A stretch of 64,000 nt of DNA, taken from NCBI RefSeq assembly GCF_013697085.1, contig NZ_JACEFT010000018.1, positions 26,797 through 90,796 of the forward strand, given 5' to 3'. Each line of letters starts with the position of its first letter. The first letter of the stretch is position 1. The stretch is from Billgrantia kenyensis (GTDB taxonomy: Bacteria > Pseudomonadota > Gammaproteobacteria > Pseudomonadales > Halomonadaceae). Under the pieces are notes generated by a model. That model saw nothing but the letters and a program-made list of their open reading frames with translations. It had not been told where the DNA came from and did no database searches. The position numbers and the translations under genes were made by a program. Shown here piece after piece: positions 36,693 to 44,832 of this stretch.

Positions 36693-38960
36693 ATGGATGC
36701 CATCTCCGACAGTCAATTCGAGCGCCAGGGCGAGGCGCTCTACTCGGTCCAGGGCCTGTGGTGCACCAGCTGCGCCCTGGCCGTCGAGGCGCAGCTGGCG
36801 CGCATGCCCGGCGTCAGCGCCGCCAGCGTGCACTACCCCAGTGCCACCCTGCTGGTGCAGGGGCAGCCCCAGGCGCTCGAAGAAGCGCGGCTGGCGGCTG
36901 CCTTGAGCCGGCTCGGCTACCGCCTCGGTCCCCCGGAAGCGATCGGCGATGCCGAAGCGCGACTCGATGCCGAGAGCCGCTATCTCACCCTGCGGCTGCT
37001 CATGGCCGTGGCCTTCGGCATGTGGACCATGCTCGCTTCGCTGCTGATCTATGCCGGTGCCATGCCCAGGGCGGAACTCGACCTGATCATGGCCTGGGTC
37101 TCGGGCGCGTTCGCCCTGCCGGTCGTCACCTACGTGGCGCTGCCGTTCTACCGCGCCGGCTGGCGCACGGCCCGGGCGTGGCGACCCGGCATGGATGCGC
37201 TGGTGGCGCTGGGCGCGCTGACAGCGGTGGGCGTATCGCTGTGGCTGCTGGCGCGCGGCTCGCCCGAGGTCTATTTCGATACCGCCGTGATGCTGGTCAC
37301 GCTGCTGCTGGTCGGCCGGCTGGTGGAAACCCTGTGCCGCCATCGCGGGCTGCGTGCGCTCCAGGCGTTGCATCGGCCGCCGACGCAGGTGCAGCGCTGG
37401 GAGGCGGATGCCTGGCAGCCCTGTGCGCTGGATAGCGTGGCGGTGGGCGACCGGCTGCGCGTCGAATCCGGCGAAGCGCTGCCGCTGGACGGCACCCTCA
37501 GCGATGCCGAGGCGCTGCTCGACCTCTCGCCGTTGACCGGTGAAAGCGCGCCGCGGCGCTGCCTGCCGGGCGATGCCGTAGCGGCCGGCTGCCGTAATCT
37601 CGGTGCGGCGCTGGTCTTCGAGGTCACTGCGCCCGCTGGCGAGTGTCGTCTGGACCGGCTGCGCGAGCAGATGTGGTGGCAACAGGCGCGCAAGGGCGAG
37701 CTGCAGCGGCTGGCGGATCGCTTCGCCGGCTGGCTCAGCCCCCTGGCGGTGGTGCTGGCGCTGTTCACCCTGGTGGCCACCTGGCTGGCCGGCGTGCCGA
37801 TCGAGGAGGCCTGGGTGAGGGCGCTATCGGTGCTGGTGGTAGCCTGCCCCTGCGCCGTGGGTCTGGCGATTCCCCTGGCCGGCCTGGCGGGCAGCGGTCA
37901 GGCACTGGAGCGCGGCGTGGTGATCCGCGACCCGGGTGCCTTCGAGACGCTGGCGCGGATTCGCAGCGCCGCCTTCGACAAGACCGGCACGCTCACCGCC
38001 GGGGAGCCGCAGGTGCAGGCCATGCACTCGGCAGCCGGTTTGTCTGAACCGGAGCTGCTGGCGCTGGCTTCCGTGGCGGCACGCGGCAGCGAGCATCCGT
38101 TGGCGCGGGCCGTGCGCCGCTATGTTCAAGATGTGCGAGATGCCCGAGGGGCCCAGGATGCCGGGGCGGGCGGGGAGCTCGACATCGTGCAGGCCGAAGA
38201 GGTCGGCGGCCGGGGCCGGCAGGTTGCGCTTGGCGACGGGCGAGAGCTGCGGCTGGGCAGCCGTACCTGGCTCGCCGAGCAGGGCGTTGCCACCGAGCAG
38301 GCCGGCGACTCGGGAGAGAGCGAAGTACTGCTGGCCTGCGACGGAAACCTGCTGGCCCGCTTCACCCTGGGCGAGACGGCCCTGCCCGGTACTAGCGAGA
38401 CGCTGGCAGAGCTGCGCCGAGAGGGGCTCGCCCTGGCCCTGATCAGCGGTGACCGGGCGTCGGCGGTGAGGCGGCTGGCGGATGCCGTGGGTATCAAGGC
38501 GGAAGAGTGCTATGCCGGGCGCAGCCCCGAGGCCAAGGCCAAGCTGCTGGCGGCCATGCCCCAGCCGTCGCTCTACGTGGGCGACGGGCTCAACGACGTG
38601 GTGGGGCTGGCCACCGCCAGCGTCGGCGTGGCGCCGCTGGGTGCCAATACCACGGTGCAGGAGGGGGCCAGCGTGGCGCTGCTGAAGCCCGGGGTGGCCG
38701 GGGTCGAGGTGGCCTGGCGCCTGGCACGCCGCACGCGCCGGGTGATGCGCCAGAACTTGGTGCTCTCCGGGGTCTACAACCTGCTGGCGCTGGGGCTGGC
38801 GGTGGCCATGCCGATTCCGCCTCTGGTGGCGGTACTGGCCATGGTGGCCAGCTCGCTCAGCGTGGTGGCGAATTCGGCACGCCTGGCCCTGGCCGGCGAG
38901 CGGGAGCCCGAGCAGCCACCGCAGAGCCGACAGGTGGGAGCGCTGGGCACGGCGCCGTGA
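36693..38960 (+). CDS. copA: Cu+-transporting P1B-type ATPase
   Basis: A 755-residue heavy-metal ATPase. An N-terminal metal-binding domain with GLWCTSC (about 21-27), eight membrane helices, the CPC membrane site in ACPCAVGLA, phosphorylation site DKTGTLT and hinge GDGLNDV are all present. The helix-7 YN and helix-8 MxxSS (MVASSLSVVANSARL) residues define the Cu+ subgroup, so it most likely exports copper (or supplies it for oxidase assembly, as FixI-type pumps do). The start is uncertain; ATG at 36612 is also in frame and neither has a ribosome site. It precedes cobT by 57 bases, but a metabolic link is not evident. Confidence 0.88.
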   Translation: MDAISDSQFERQGEALYSVQGLWCTSCALAVEAQLARMPGVSAASVHYPSATLLVQGQPQALEEARLAAALSRLGYRLGPPEAIGDAEARLDAESRYLTLRLLMAVAFGMWTMLASLLIYAGAMPRAELDLIMAWVSGAFALPVVTYVALPFYRAGWRTARAWRPGMDALVALGALTAVGVSLWLLARGSPEVYFDTAVMLVTLLLVGRLVETLCRHRGLRALQALHRPPTQVQRWEADAWQPCALDSVAVGDRLRVESGEALPLDGTLSDAEALLDLSPLTGESAPRRCLPGDAVAAGCRNLGAALVFEVTAPAGECRLDRLREQMWWQQARKGELQRLADRFAGWLSPLAVVLALFTLVATWLAGVPIEEAWVRALSVLVVACPCAVGLAIPLAGLAGSGQALERGVVIRDPGAFETLARIRSAAFDKTGTLTAGEPQVQAMHSAAGLSEPELLALASVAARGSEHPLARAVRRYVQDVRDARGAQDAGAGGELDIVQAEEVGGRGRQVALGDGRELRLGSRTWLAEQGVATEQAGDSGESEVLLACDGNLLARFTLGETALPGTSETLAELRREGLALALISGDRASAVRRLADAVGIKAEECYAGRSPEAKAKLLAAMPQPSLYVGDGLNDVVGLATASVGVAPLGANTTVQEGASVALLKPGVAGVEVAWRLARRTRRVMRQNLVLSGVYNLLALGLAVAMPIPPLVAVLAMVASSLSVVANSARLALAGEREPEQPPQSRQVGALGTAP

Positions 38961-39017
38961 CAGGCCGAGCCAGCCTGTTAAGATGGCGGCTGCCCCACGC
39001 CCTATCAGGAAACGCTC

Positions 39018-40073
39018 ATGCTTGCCGATACCCTGGCCGCCATCGTGCCGGTCGATGACTCACTTGCCACCGCCGTGCAGGCACGCCTCGACAACCTCAC
39101 CAAACCCCCTGGCAGCCTGGGGCGCCTCGAGGCCCTGACCAAGTCGCTGGCCGGCATGAGCGGCAATGCTTCACCCAGGGTGAGCCCCCCCGGGGTGATC
39201 GTGTTCGCCGCCGATCATGGTGTGGCCGACGAGGGCGTGTCGGCCTTTCCCCAGGAGGTCACGACGCAGATGGTGGCCAACTTTTCCGCCGGCGGCGCTG
39301 CCATCAATGTCTTTGCCCGCCAGATCGGCGCGCGGCTCGAAGTCGTCGACGTGGGCGTGAAAGGAGTCGTCGAAGGCGACGGCGTGGTCATCGACAAGGT
39401 GCGCCCCGGCACCGCCAACTTCGCCCGCGAGGACGCCATGAGCCAGGCCGAGGCGGCGCGGGCCATCGAAGTCGGCATGCGCGCCGCCGGGCGCAGCCAC
39501 GACGCCGGCTGCCGCTGCCTGATCGTCGGCGAGATGGGCATCGCCAACACCACCGCCAGTAGCGCCCTGCTGGCTGCCCTGAGCGGACGACCGGTGACCC
39601 GCCTGGTGGGGCAAGGTACCGGGATCGATATCTCGCGCCTGGCCCACAAGGCCGGGGTGATCGAAGGGGCGCTGGCGGCGCGCCAGCCGGACCCGGCCCG
39701 GCCGCTCGAGGTGCTGGCCAAGCTCGGCGGCTTGGAGATTGCCGCCATGGCCGGCGCCTACCTGGGCGCGGCGGCCCGACGTATGCCAATCCTGGTCGAC
39801 GGCTTCATTGCCACGGTGGCGGCGCTCGTGGCCTGCCGGCTCCAGCCCGCCCTGCGCGGCTACCTGATCTTTGGCCACCGCTCCTGCGAGCCGGGGCACG
39901 ACGTGGCGCTGGAACTGCTCGACGCCGAGCCGCTGCTCGACATGCAGCTGCGCCTGGGCGAGGGCACCGGAGCGGCGCTCGCCTTCCCGCTGCTGGAAGC
40001 CGCCTGCCGCATGCTGAGTGAGATGGCCACCTTCGATTCGGCCGGGGTGGCTGGCGCTGCCCTCGAGTCATGA
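39018..40073 (+). CDS. cobT: Nicotinate-nucleotide--dimethylbenzimidazole phosphoribosyltransferase CobT
   Basis: A 351-residue CobT, which makes alpha-ribazole phosphate from nicotinate mononucleotide and 5,6-dimethylbenzimidazole. Family segments are LTKPPGSLGRLE (about residues 30-41), FAADHGVADEGVSAFPQEVT (about 65-84), GEMGIANTTASSALLAAL and the catalytic Glu region LRLGEGTGAALAFPL near 320. First gene of the cob half-operon; cbiB follows 10 bases later. No riboswitch is seen before it. Confidence 0.95.
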   Translation: MLADTLAAIVPVDDSLATAVQARLDNLTKPPGSLGRLEALTKSLAGMSGNASPRVSPPGVIVFAADHGVADEGVSAFPQEVTTQMVANFSAGGAAINVFARQIGARLEVVDVGVKGVVEGDGVVIDKVRPGTANFAREDAMSQAEAARAIEVGMRAAGRSHDAGCRCLIVGEMGIANTTASSALLAALSGRPVTRLVGQGTGIDISRLAHKAGVIEGALAARQPDPARPLEVLAKLGGLEIAAMAGAYLGAAARRMPILVDGFIATVAALVACRLQPALRGYLIFGHRSCEPGHDVALELLDAEPLLDMQLRLGEGTGAALAFPLLEAACRMLSEMATFDSAGVAGAALES

Positions 40074-40083
40074 GCGCCGAAGC

Positions 40084-41064
40084 ATGAGCACCGAGCCGCT
40101 GAGCCTGGCCCTGCTGGCGCTGCTGCTAGGGGCCATTGTGCTGGACCTGCTGATCGGCGACCCGCGCTGGCTTCCGCACCCGGTGGTTGCCATGGGGCGC
40201 TTGATCGAAGCGCTGGAGCGCCGCTGGAACCGGGGCTCGCCCCGGGCTCGCCGGCTCAAGGGCTTTCTGCTCACCGGCTGCGTGGTGGGGCTGACCTATG
40301 CCTTGGCCTGGGGCGTGCTGACGCTGCTCGCCGGGCTGCATCCCTGGCTGGGACTCATCGGCGAACTGCTGCTGCTGGCCAGCGCGCTGGCGATCAAGGG
40401 GCTGCGCGATGCTGCCTTCGCGGTGGCGGGTCCGTTGGCCCAGGGTGACCTCGATGCTGCGCGCCGTGCGGTGTCGATGATCGTGGGGCGCGATACTGAG
40501 GCCCTCGACGAGGCCGGGACCACCCGCGCCACGGTGGAAACCGTGGCCGAGAACACGGTCGACGGCATCACCGCGCCGCTGTTCTGGGCGCTTCTCGGCG
40601 GGGCGCCGCAGGTGCTGGCTTACAAGGCGGTCAACACGCTGGACTCCATGGTCGGCCACCGCAGCGAGCGCTACGCCGACTTCGGCTACGCCTCGGCCAA
40701 GTTAGACGACCTGGCCAACTGGGTGCCGGCCCGGCTCACCGCCCTGAGCATGTGGCTGGCCGCCCTGGCGCTGCCGGGGGCGCGTAGACAGGGAGCGCTG
40801 GCCGGCACCTGGCGTGACGCGCCGGGCCACCCCAGCCCCAATGCCGGCTGGCCCGAGGGTATGATGGCGCGCCTGCTCGGCGTGCAGCTCGGCGGCGTCA
40901 ATCATTACGCTGGGCAGGTGTCCGAGCGGGCACTGATGGGTGAGCCCTGTGAGCCGCTGCGAGTCGACCATGTCCGGCGTGCCGTGGCTTACATGCACGG
41001 CGCCTGGGTGGTCTTCTTCCTGATGATGGCGGGAATGGCCGGGACGTGGAGCGCATGGATATGA
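40084..41064 (+). CDS. cbiB: Adenosylcobinamide-phosphate synthase CbiB
   Basis: A 326-residue integral membrane protein that attaches (R)-1-amino-2-propanol phosphate to adenosylcobyric acid. Recognisable parts are LLIGDPRWLPHPVVAMGRLI (about 22-41), ETVAENTVDGITAPLFWALL and NTLDSMVGHRSERYADFGYA. ATG at 40084 follows cobT by 10 bases. The next gene, cobD, supplies its phosphate substrate. The name CobD is also used for this protein in aerobic nomenclature. Confidence 0.94.
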   Translation: MSTEPLSLALLALLLGAIVLDLLIGDPRWLPHPVVAMGRLIEALERRWNRGSPRARRLKGFLLTGCVVGLTYALAWGVLTLLAGLHPWLGLIGELLLLASALAIKGLRDAAFAVAGPLAQGDLDAARRAVSMIVGRDTEALDEAGTTRATVETVAENTVDGITAPLFWALLGGAPQVLAYKAVNTLDSMVGHRSERYADFGYASAKLDDLANWVPARLTALSMWLAALALPGARRQGALAGTWRDAPGHPSPNAGWPEGMMARLLGVQLGGVNHYAGQVSERALMGEPCEPLRVDHVRRAVAYMHGAWVVFFLMMAGMAGTWSAWI

Positions 41065-41080
41065 GCGAGGGGAGGGACGC

Positions 41081-42166
41081 ATGAGCGACTGGCCGAGCCA
41101 TGGCGGGCGTCCGGAGCAGCTGTTGCCGCGCTTCGGCCTCGCTGGCGACAATGAGATCATCGACTTCAGCGCCAATCTCAACCCGCTGGGGCCGCCGGTG
41201 TGGCTGGCGCAGCAGCTCGCCGCCAGCGTGGCGGAACTCGCCCTCTATCCCGACCCCGACTATCGCGAGGCGCGAGAGGCCATCGCCCGCGCCGAAGGTC
41301 TGCCCGCCGAACAGGTGCGGCTGACCAACGGCGGCGCCGAGGCGATCTTCCTCGCTGCGGCGCTGCTGGCCAGTCAGGGGGTGAGCCGGGCCACGATCGT
41401 GCAGCCTACCTTCGGCGAGTATGCGCGCGCCTGCCGCCACTACGGCATCGCCGTGGAGCACGTAGAGCTGGCTCCGGGGAGCTTTGCGCTGGACGAGGCG
41501 AGTGCCGCTGAGGCCATGCGCGATGCCGCCGCGCTGTTTCTGTGCCGCCCCAACAACCCCACCGGCACGCTGCTCGGGCGAGAGATCATCGAGCACCTGC
41601 TGGCGGCAGGCCAGCACCATGGTGCCACGCTGGTGGTGGACGAAGCCTTCGTCGATTTCGTCACGCCGGACGAGCGGCTCACGCCGCTGCTGGCCCGCTT
41701 CGACAACCTGCTGCTGCTGCGCTCGATGACCAAGCTGTACGCCATTCCCGGCCTGCGGCTGGGCTACCTGCTGGGCTCGGCCACAGCGGTAGAGCGTATC
41801 GGCGAGCTGCAGCCGCCGTGGAGCGTCAACGCCCTGGCGGCGGGTCTGGTCGCGCCGCTGTTGGCGGATCGTGACTATCTTGCTCGGACCCGCGCCTGGC
41901 TCGACGCCGAGCGGCCCTGGCTGCAGGGCGAGCTCGAGGCGCTGGGGCTCGATGTCGTGCCTTCCCACGCCAACTTCCTGCTGTTCAGGGATGCGCACGG
42001 CGAGTCGATGCCGGCGCTGCTGGCACACCTGGCGCGCTGCGGCATCCTGGCGCGCCATACCCACAATTTCATCGGTCTCGAGGGCGCCTGGCTGCGGGTG
42101 GCGGTGCGCTCGCGGCTGGAGAACCGGGCGCTGGTCGAGGCCATCGCCCGCTGGAGAAATCCATGA
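41081..42166 (+). CDS. cobD: Threonine-phosphate decarboxylase CobD
   Basis: A 361-residue PLP enzyme of the histidinol-phosphate aminotransferase fold, making (R)-1-amino-2-propanol phosphate from L-threonine phosphate. The PLP lysine is in SMTKLYAIPGLRLGYLLG (about 217-234) and the asparagine/aspartate sites are in CRPNNPTGTLLG and VVDEAFVDF. Called CobC in Pseudomonas nomenclature. Its stop overlaps the cobU start by 4 bases. Confidence 0.92.
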   Translation: MSDWPSHGGRPEQLLPRFGLAGDNEIIDFSANLNPLGPPVWLAQQLAASVAELALYPDPDYREAREAIARAEGLPAEQVRLTNGGAEAIFLAAALLASQGVSRATIVQPTFGEYARACRHYGIAVEHVELAPGSFALDEASAAEAMRDAAALFLCRPNNPTGTLLGREIIEHLLAAGQHHGATLVVDEAFVDFVTPDERLTPLLARFDNLLLLRSMTKLYAIPGLRLGYLLGSATAVERIGELQPPWSVNALAAGLVAPLLADRDYLARTRAWLDAERPWLQGELEALGLDVVPSHANFLLFRDAHGESMPALLAHLARCGILARHTHNFIGLEGAWLRVAVRSRLENRALVEAIARWRNP

Positions 42167-42711
42167 TCGCTTTCATCAGCGGCGGGGCGCGCTCCGGCAA
42201 GAGCACTCATGCCGAAGCTCTGGCACGACGCTGGCAGGCCGAGCGGGGCGGAGCGCGCTACTACCTGGCGACCGCCAGGAGCGGCGGCGACGGCGAGTGG
42301 CAGGCCCGCATCGGCCGCCATCGGCAAGCCCGGGGCGAGGGTTGGATCACCCTGGAGGAGCCGGTGGGTCTCATCGCCGCTCTCGAGCGGGTGGAGCCGG
42401 GCAGCACGCTGCTGCTTGACTGCCTGACCCTATGGGCCAGCCAACTGCTCTATTCCAGCGAGCTTGCCGAGGCGCAGGGCATTGCCATGCTCGAGCGCCT
42501 GCTGTCCGAGGCCCGGCGACGCGACGTGGCGCTGGTGATCGTCTCCAACGACGTCAACGAGGGCATGCCCCCTGAGGACGCCGAAGTATGGCGCTACCTG
42601 GCCTTTCTGCAGCGAGTCCACTGCCTGGTGGCACAGGAGGCGGACGAGGTGATCCAGGTGATGGCCGGGCTGCCGCTGGTGTGGAAACGCCGTGATGGAG
42701 AGCCATCATGA
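42163..42711 (+). CDS. cobU: Bifunctional adenosylcobinamide kinase / guanylyltransferase CobU
   Basis: A 182-residue CobU/CobP. The P-loop is SGGARSGKSTHAE (about residues 4-16), followed by LLLDCLTLWASQLL, the guanylyltransferase-region motif, and a C-terminal QEADEVIQVMAGLPLVWK. It phosphorylates adenosylcobinamide and attaches GMP. The VSNDVNEGMPPED loop deviates from the usual NEVGxGIVP form. Overlaps at both ends (cobD 4 bases, cobS 4 bases) show tight coupling. A second CobU-like gene closes the operon. Confidence 0.92.
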   Translation: MIAFISGGARSGKSTHAEALARRWQAERGGARYYLATARSGGDGEWQARIGRHRQARGEGWITLEEPVGLIAALERVEPGSTLLLDCLTLWASQLLYSSELAEAQGIAMLERLLSEARRRDVALVIVSNDVNEGMPPEDAEVWRYLAFLQRVHCLVAQEADEVIQVMAGLPLVWKRRDGEPS

Positions 42712-43466
42712 AAGACGCCGCCTACGGCCTGGTGCTGGCGCTGCAGTTCCTGACCCGGCTGCCGCTGCCCTTCGCCTGCCCCTGGACGCCGGCCACCCGG
42801 CGCTGGGCGGTGCGCTGCTATCCGCTGGTGGGCATGCTGCTCGGCGGCCTCCTGGCAGTGGCCGCCGCGCTGCTCGAGAACTTGCTGCCCGACGCCCTGC
42901 TGGCACTGGCGCTGCTCACGCTGTGGGTGGCGCTCTCCGGTGGGCTGCACCTGGACGGCCTGATGGACGTGGCCGACGCCCTGGGCAGCAACGCGCCGCT
43001 GGAGCGCAAATGGGAGATCATGAAGGACCCTCATGTCGGCAGCTTCGGTATCCTGGCGCTGGTGTTCCTGCTGCTGTGGAAGGCCGCGCTGCTGTTCGTG
43101 CTGCTCGACGCCGGGGCCAGCCTGCTGCTGTTGGTGATGATTCTGGGGCTGGGGCGCTTTTCTGCCGTGGCGCTGCTGGTGCTGGCTCCGGCGGCGCGGC
43201 CCGAGGGCATGGCCGCCAGTTGGCAGCGTGACCTGGCGCCGCGGGATCTCTGGTTCGCGGTGTTGCCGTTGCTGCCGCTGGCCGTGCTGGTGCCGGGTGG
43301 GATGTGGCTGTGCCTTGCACTGGCGCCGTTCCTGATGCTCTATGCCTGGGGCATGCTGCGTGCCTTCAAGGGCATCAACGGCGATATCGTCGGAACCGCA
43401 ATCGAGGGAGGAGAGCTATGGCTGCTGCTGGTCGCCTGGAGCTGGTGGTCGTTCGTCACGGGGTGA
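42708..43466 (+). CDS. cobS: Adenosylcobinamide-GDP ribazoletransferase CobS
   Basis: A 252-residue membrane protein that joins adenosylcobinamide-GDP with alpha-ribazole (phosphate), the final coupling step. It has about seven hydrophobic segments and the family core GGLHLDGLMDVADALGSNAP (about 79-98) with the acidic metal site, followed by KMEIMKDPHVGSFG-like WEIMKDPHVGSFGILA. It starts by overlap in cobU, and cobC begins inside its last 49 bases. Confidence 0.94.
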   Translation: MKDAAYGLVLALQFLTRLPLPFACPWTPATRRWAVRCYPLVGMLLGGLLAVAAALLENLLPDALLALALLTLWVALSGGLHLDGLMDVADALGSNAPLERKWEIMKDPHVGSFGILALVFLLLWKAALLFVLLDAGASLLLLVMILGLGRFSAVALLVLAPAARPEGMAASWQRDLAPRDLWFAVLPLLPLAVLVPGGMWLCLALAPFLMLYAWGMLRAFKGINGDIVGTAIEGGELWLLLVAWSWWSFVTG

Positions 43467-44059
43467 CGCAGTGGAATCGCGAGCGTCGCTACCAGGGGCA
43501 GCGCGACATCCCGCTGCTGCTGCCCGACGCCCTGCCGGGCCTCGACCGGCTGCGGGGGGAGCTGGAGAAGCAGATCTTCGACGCCGTGCACTGCAGCGAC
43601 CTGACCCGCTGCCGGCAGACCCTGGCGCACGTGATCGAAGGGCGCGAGAGGGCCTGGCCGACGCACTTCGATGCGCGCCTGCGCGAGCTCGACTTTGGCG
43701 ACTATGAGGGGCGCACCTACGATGAGTTGAAATCGCAGCCCTTCTATCGCACCTGGATCGACAGCGAAGGCAGGCAGCCGCCGCCCGGCGGCGAGTCCAC
43801 CGCCGACCTGCGCCGACGGCTTGACGCCTGGTTCACCGACCTCGTGGATGGTTGCTCGCCACACGGCCACCATCGCACGCTCGTGGTCTGCCATGGCGGC
43901 GTGACCCGCGAGCTGCGCCGCCGCTTCGAGGGCATTGGCTTCTGGGAGGGCGGCGTCGTTCAGGCAGAAGGGCGCCGATTTACTTTCATTCATGACGGGG
44001 AGGGCTGGCAATGCAGCTCTTCATCGGCGGTACCTGTGCCGGCAAGCGCGACGCCGTAA
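43418..44059 (+). CDS. cobC: Alpha-ribazole phosphatase CobC (histidine phosphatase)
   Basis: A 213-residue histidine phosphatase. The catalytic RHG is in VVVRHGVTQWNRERRYQGQ (about residues 10-28), with LRELDFGDYEGRTYDE and the second His in VVCHGGVTRELRRRF. Its place among cob genes points to removal of the alpha-ribazole phosphate group. ATG at 43418 has GAGGAG 6 bases upstream and lies inside cobS; its end overlaps the next gene by 49 bases. Confidence 0.87.
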   Translation: MAAAGRLELVVVRHGVTQWNRERRYQGQRDIPLLLPDALPGLDRLRGELEKQIFDAVHCSDLTRCRQTLAHVIEGRERAWPTHFDARLRELDFGDYEGRTYDELKSQPFYRTWIDSEGRQPPPGGESTADLRRRLDAWFTDLVDGCSPHGHHRTLVVCHGGVTRELRRRFEGIGFWEGGVVQAEGRRFTFIHDGEGWQCSSSSAVPVPASATP

Positions 44060-44439
44060 CGCAGCGCTTTGACGCTCCGCATTGGCACTCCGCCCATGCC
44101 GGGTGCCGGCTCGAAGCCTGGCGTTCGCGGGGCGCGGCGCGCTGCCTGGTGCTGGAGGGCTGGGAGTGCTGGATCGCCGAGCAGCTCGCCGATGAACCGA
44201 ACGACGACCGGCTGCGCCGGGCCATGATGCGGGAGCTCGACGCGCTGCATGCCTGGGAGGCCGAATGGGGTGGCGAGGCGGTGCTGATCCTGCTCGAAAT
44301 GGGCCGCGGCATCGTGCCGATCGGCCGGGAGAACAGGCGCCTGCGCGACCTCAACGGCTGGCTGGCCCAGGACGCCGCGGCCCGCTGCGAGCGGGTCTGG
44401 TACGTCTGGAATGGGCTGGTGAAAGAGCTAAGTCGTTGA
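44011..44439 (+). CDS. Short second CobU/CobP-like protein
   Basis: A 142-residue protein. It begins MQLFIGGTCAGKRDAV, a P-loop of the same kind and place as CobU, and its C-terminal part EMGRGIVPIGRENRRLRDLNG (about 95-115) retains the EVGxGIVP..R.FRD..G loop of CobU that is altered in the main copy. It lacks the LDCLTLW segment and is 40 residues shorter. GGGGAGGG stands 6 bases before the ATG. It is the last gene before the riboswitch. It may contribute one of the two CobU activities or be a relic; the reading frame is intact. Confidence 0.72.
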   Translation: MQLFIGGTCAGKRDAVTQRFDAPHWHSAHAGCRLEAWRSRGAARCLVLEGWECWIAEQLADEPNDDRLRRAMMRELDALHAWEAEWGGEAVLILLEMGRGIVPIGRENRRLRDLNGWLAQDAAARCERVWYVWNGLVKELSR

Positions 44440-44467
44440 TCCATATCACCCTGAACGCAACGATGCG

Positions 44468-44496
44468 TTGACGCACGCCGCGCCTGTTGCTAGCTT
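44468..44496 (+). promoter_or_regulatory. Promoter of the btu-cob operon
   Basis: TTGACG (44468-44473), a 17-base spacer and TAGCTT (44491-44496), ending 12 bases before the riboswitch begins. Confidence 0.6.
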
Positions 44497-44508
44497 ACGC
44501 CCACTCTC

Positions 44509-44706
44509 AGGTGCCTCAATCGTGCTATCGAGGTTAAACGGGAAGTCGGTGACCCTCTTCTGAGTCGAAGAGTGCGCACTCCGACGCTGCCCCCGCAACG
44601 GTGATCGAGTGTGGGTCCATCAATACGCCACTGTGCTTCGGCATGGGAAGGCGATGGCCCAGAAGCGTTTCGCTTCGCTCGTCAGCCCGGAGACCGGCCT
44701 GAGGTA
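44509..44706 (+). ncRNA. Cobalamin riboswitch
   Basis: All conserved pieces appear in order: AGGTGCC at the start, AAACGGGAAGTCGGTG (44536-44551), the B12 box GCTGCCCCCGCAACGGTGA (44586-44604), GGGAAGGCGATGG (44645-44657) and AGCCCGGAGACCGGCCTGAG at the end. Adenosylcobalamin binding should reduce expression of btuB and downstream genes. A small hairpin CCGTGC/GCACGG at 44798-44815 lies just before the btuB ribosome site and may be part of the switching region. Confidence 0.95.
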
Positions 44707-44832
44707 ATTTGCCGGGTTGCGGTGGGCAATCTCGAGGCAGGGCCGTTTTTCTCCCTTTCTCGATCCCCTTCATGCCGCCCCGGCTTCGCCTAGAAGACCG
44801 TGCGGGTAGGCACGGCGAGCAAGGGAATCAAA

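Noticed and set aside
35493..37682. A 729-codon open frame on the minus strand
   Set aside because: Only the part up to 36575 is a gene (radical SAM protein); the rest is antisense to the ATPase gene and has low-complexity Arg/Gln/His composition typical of high-GC shadow frames.
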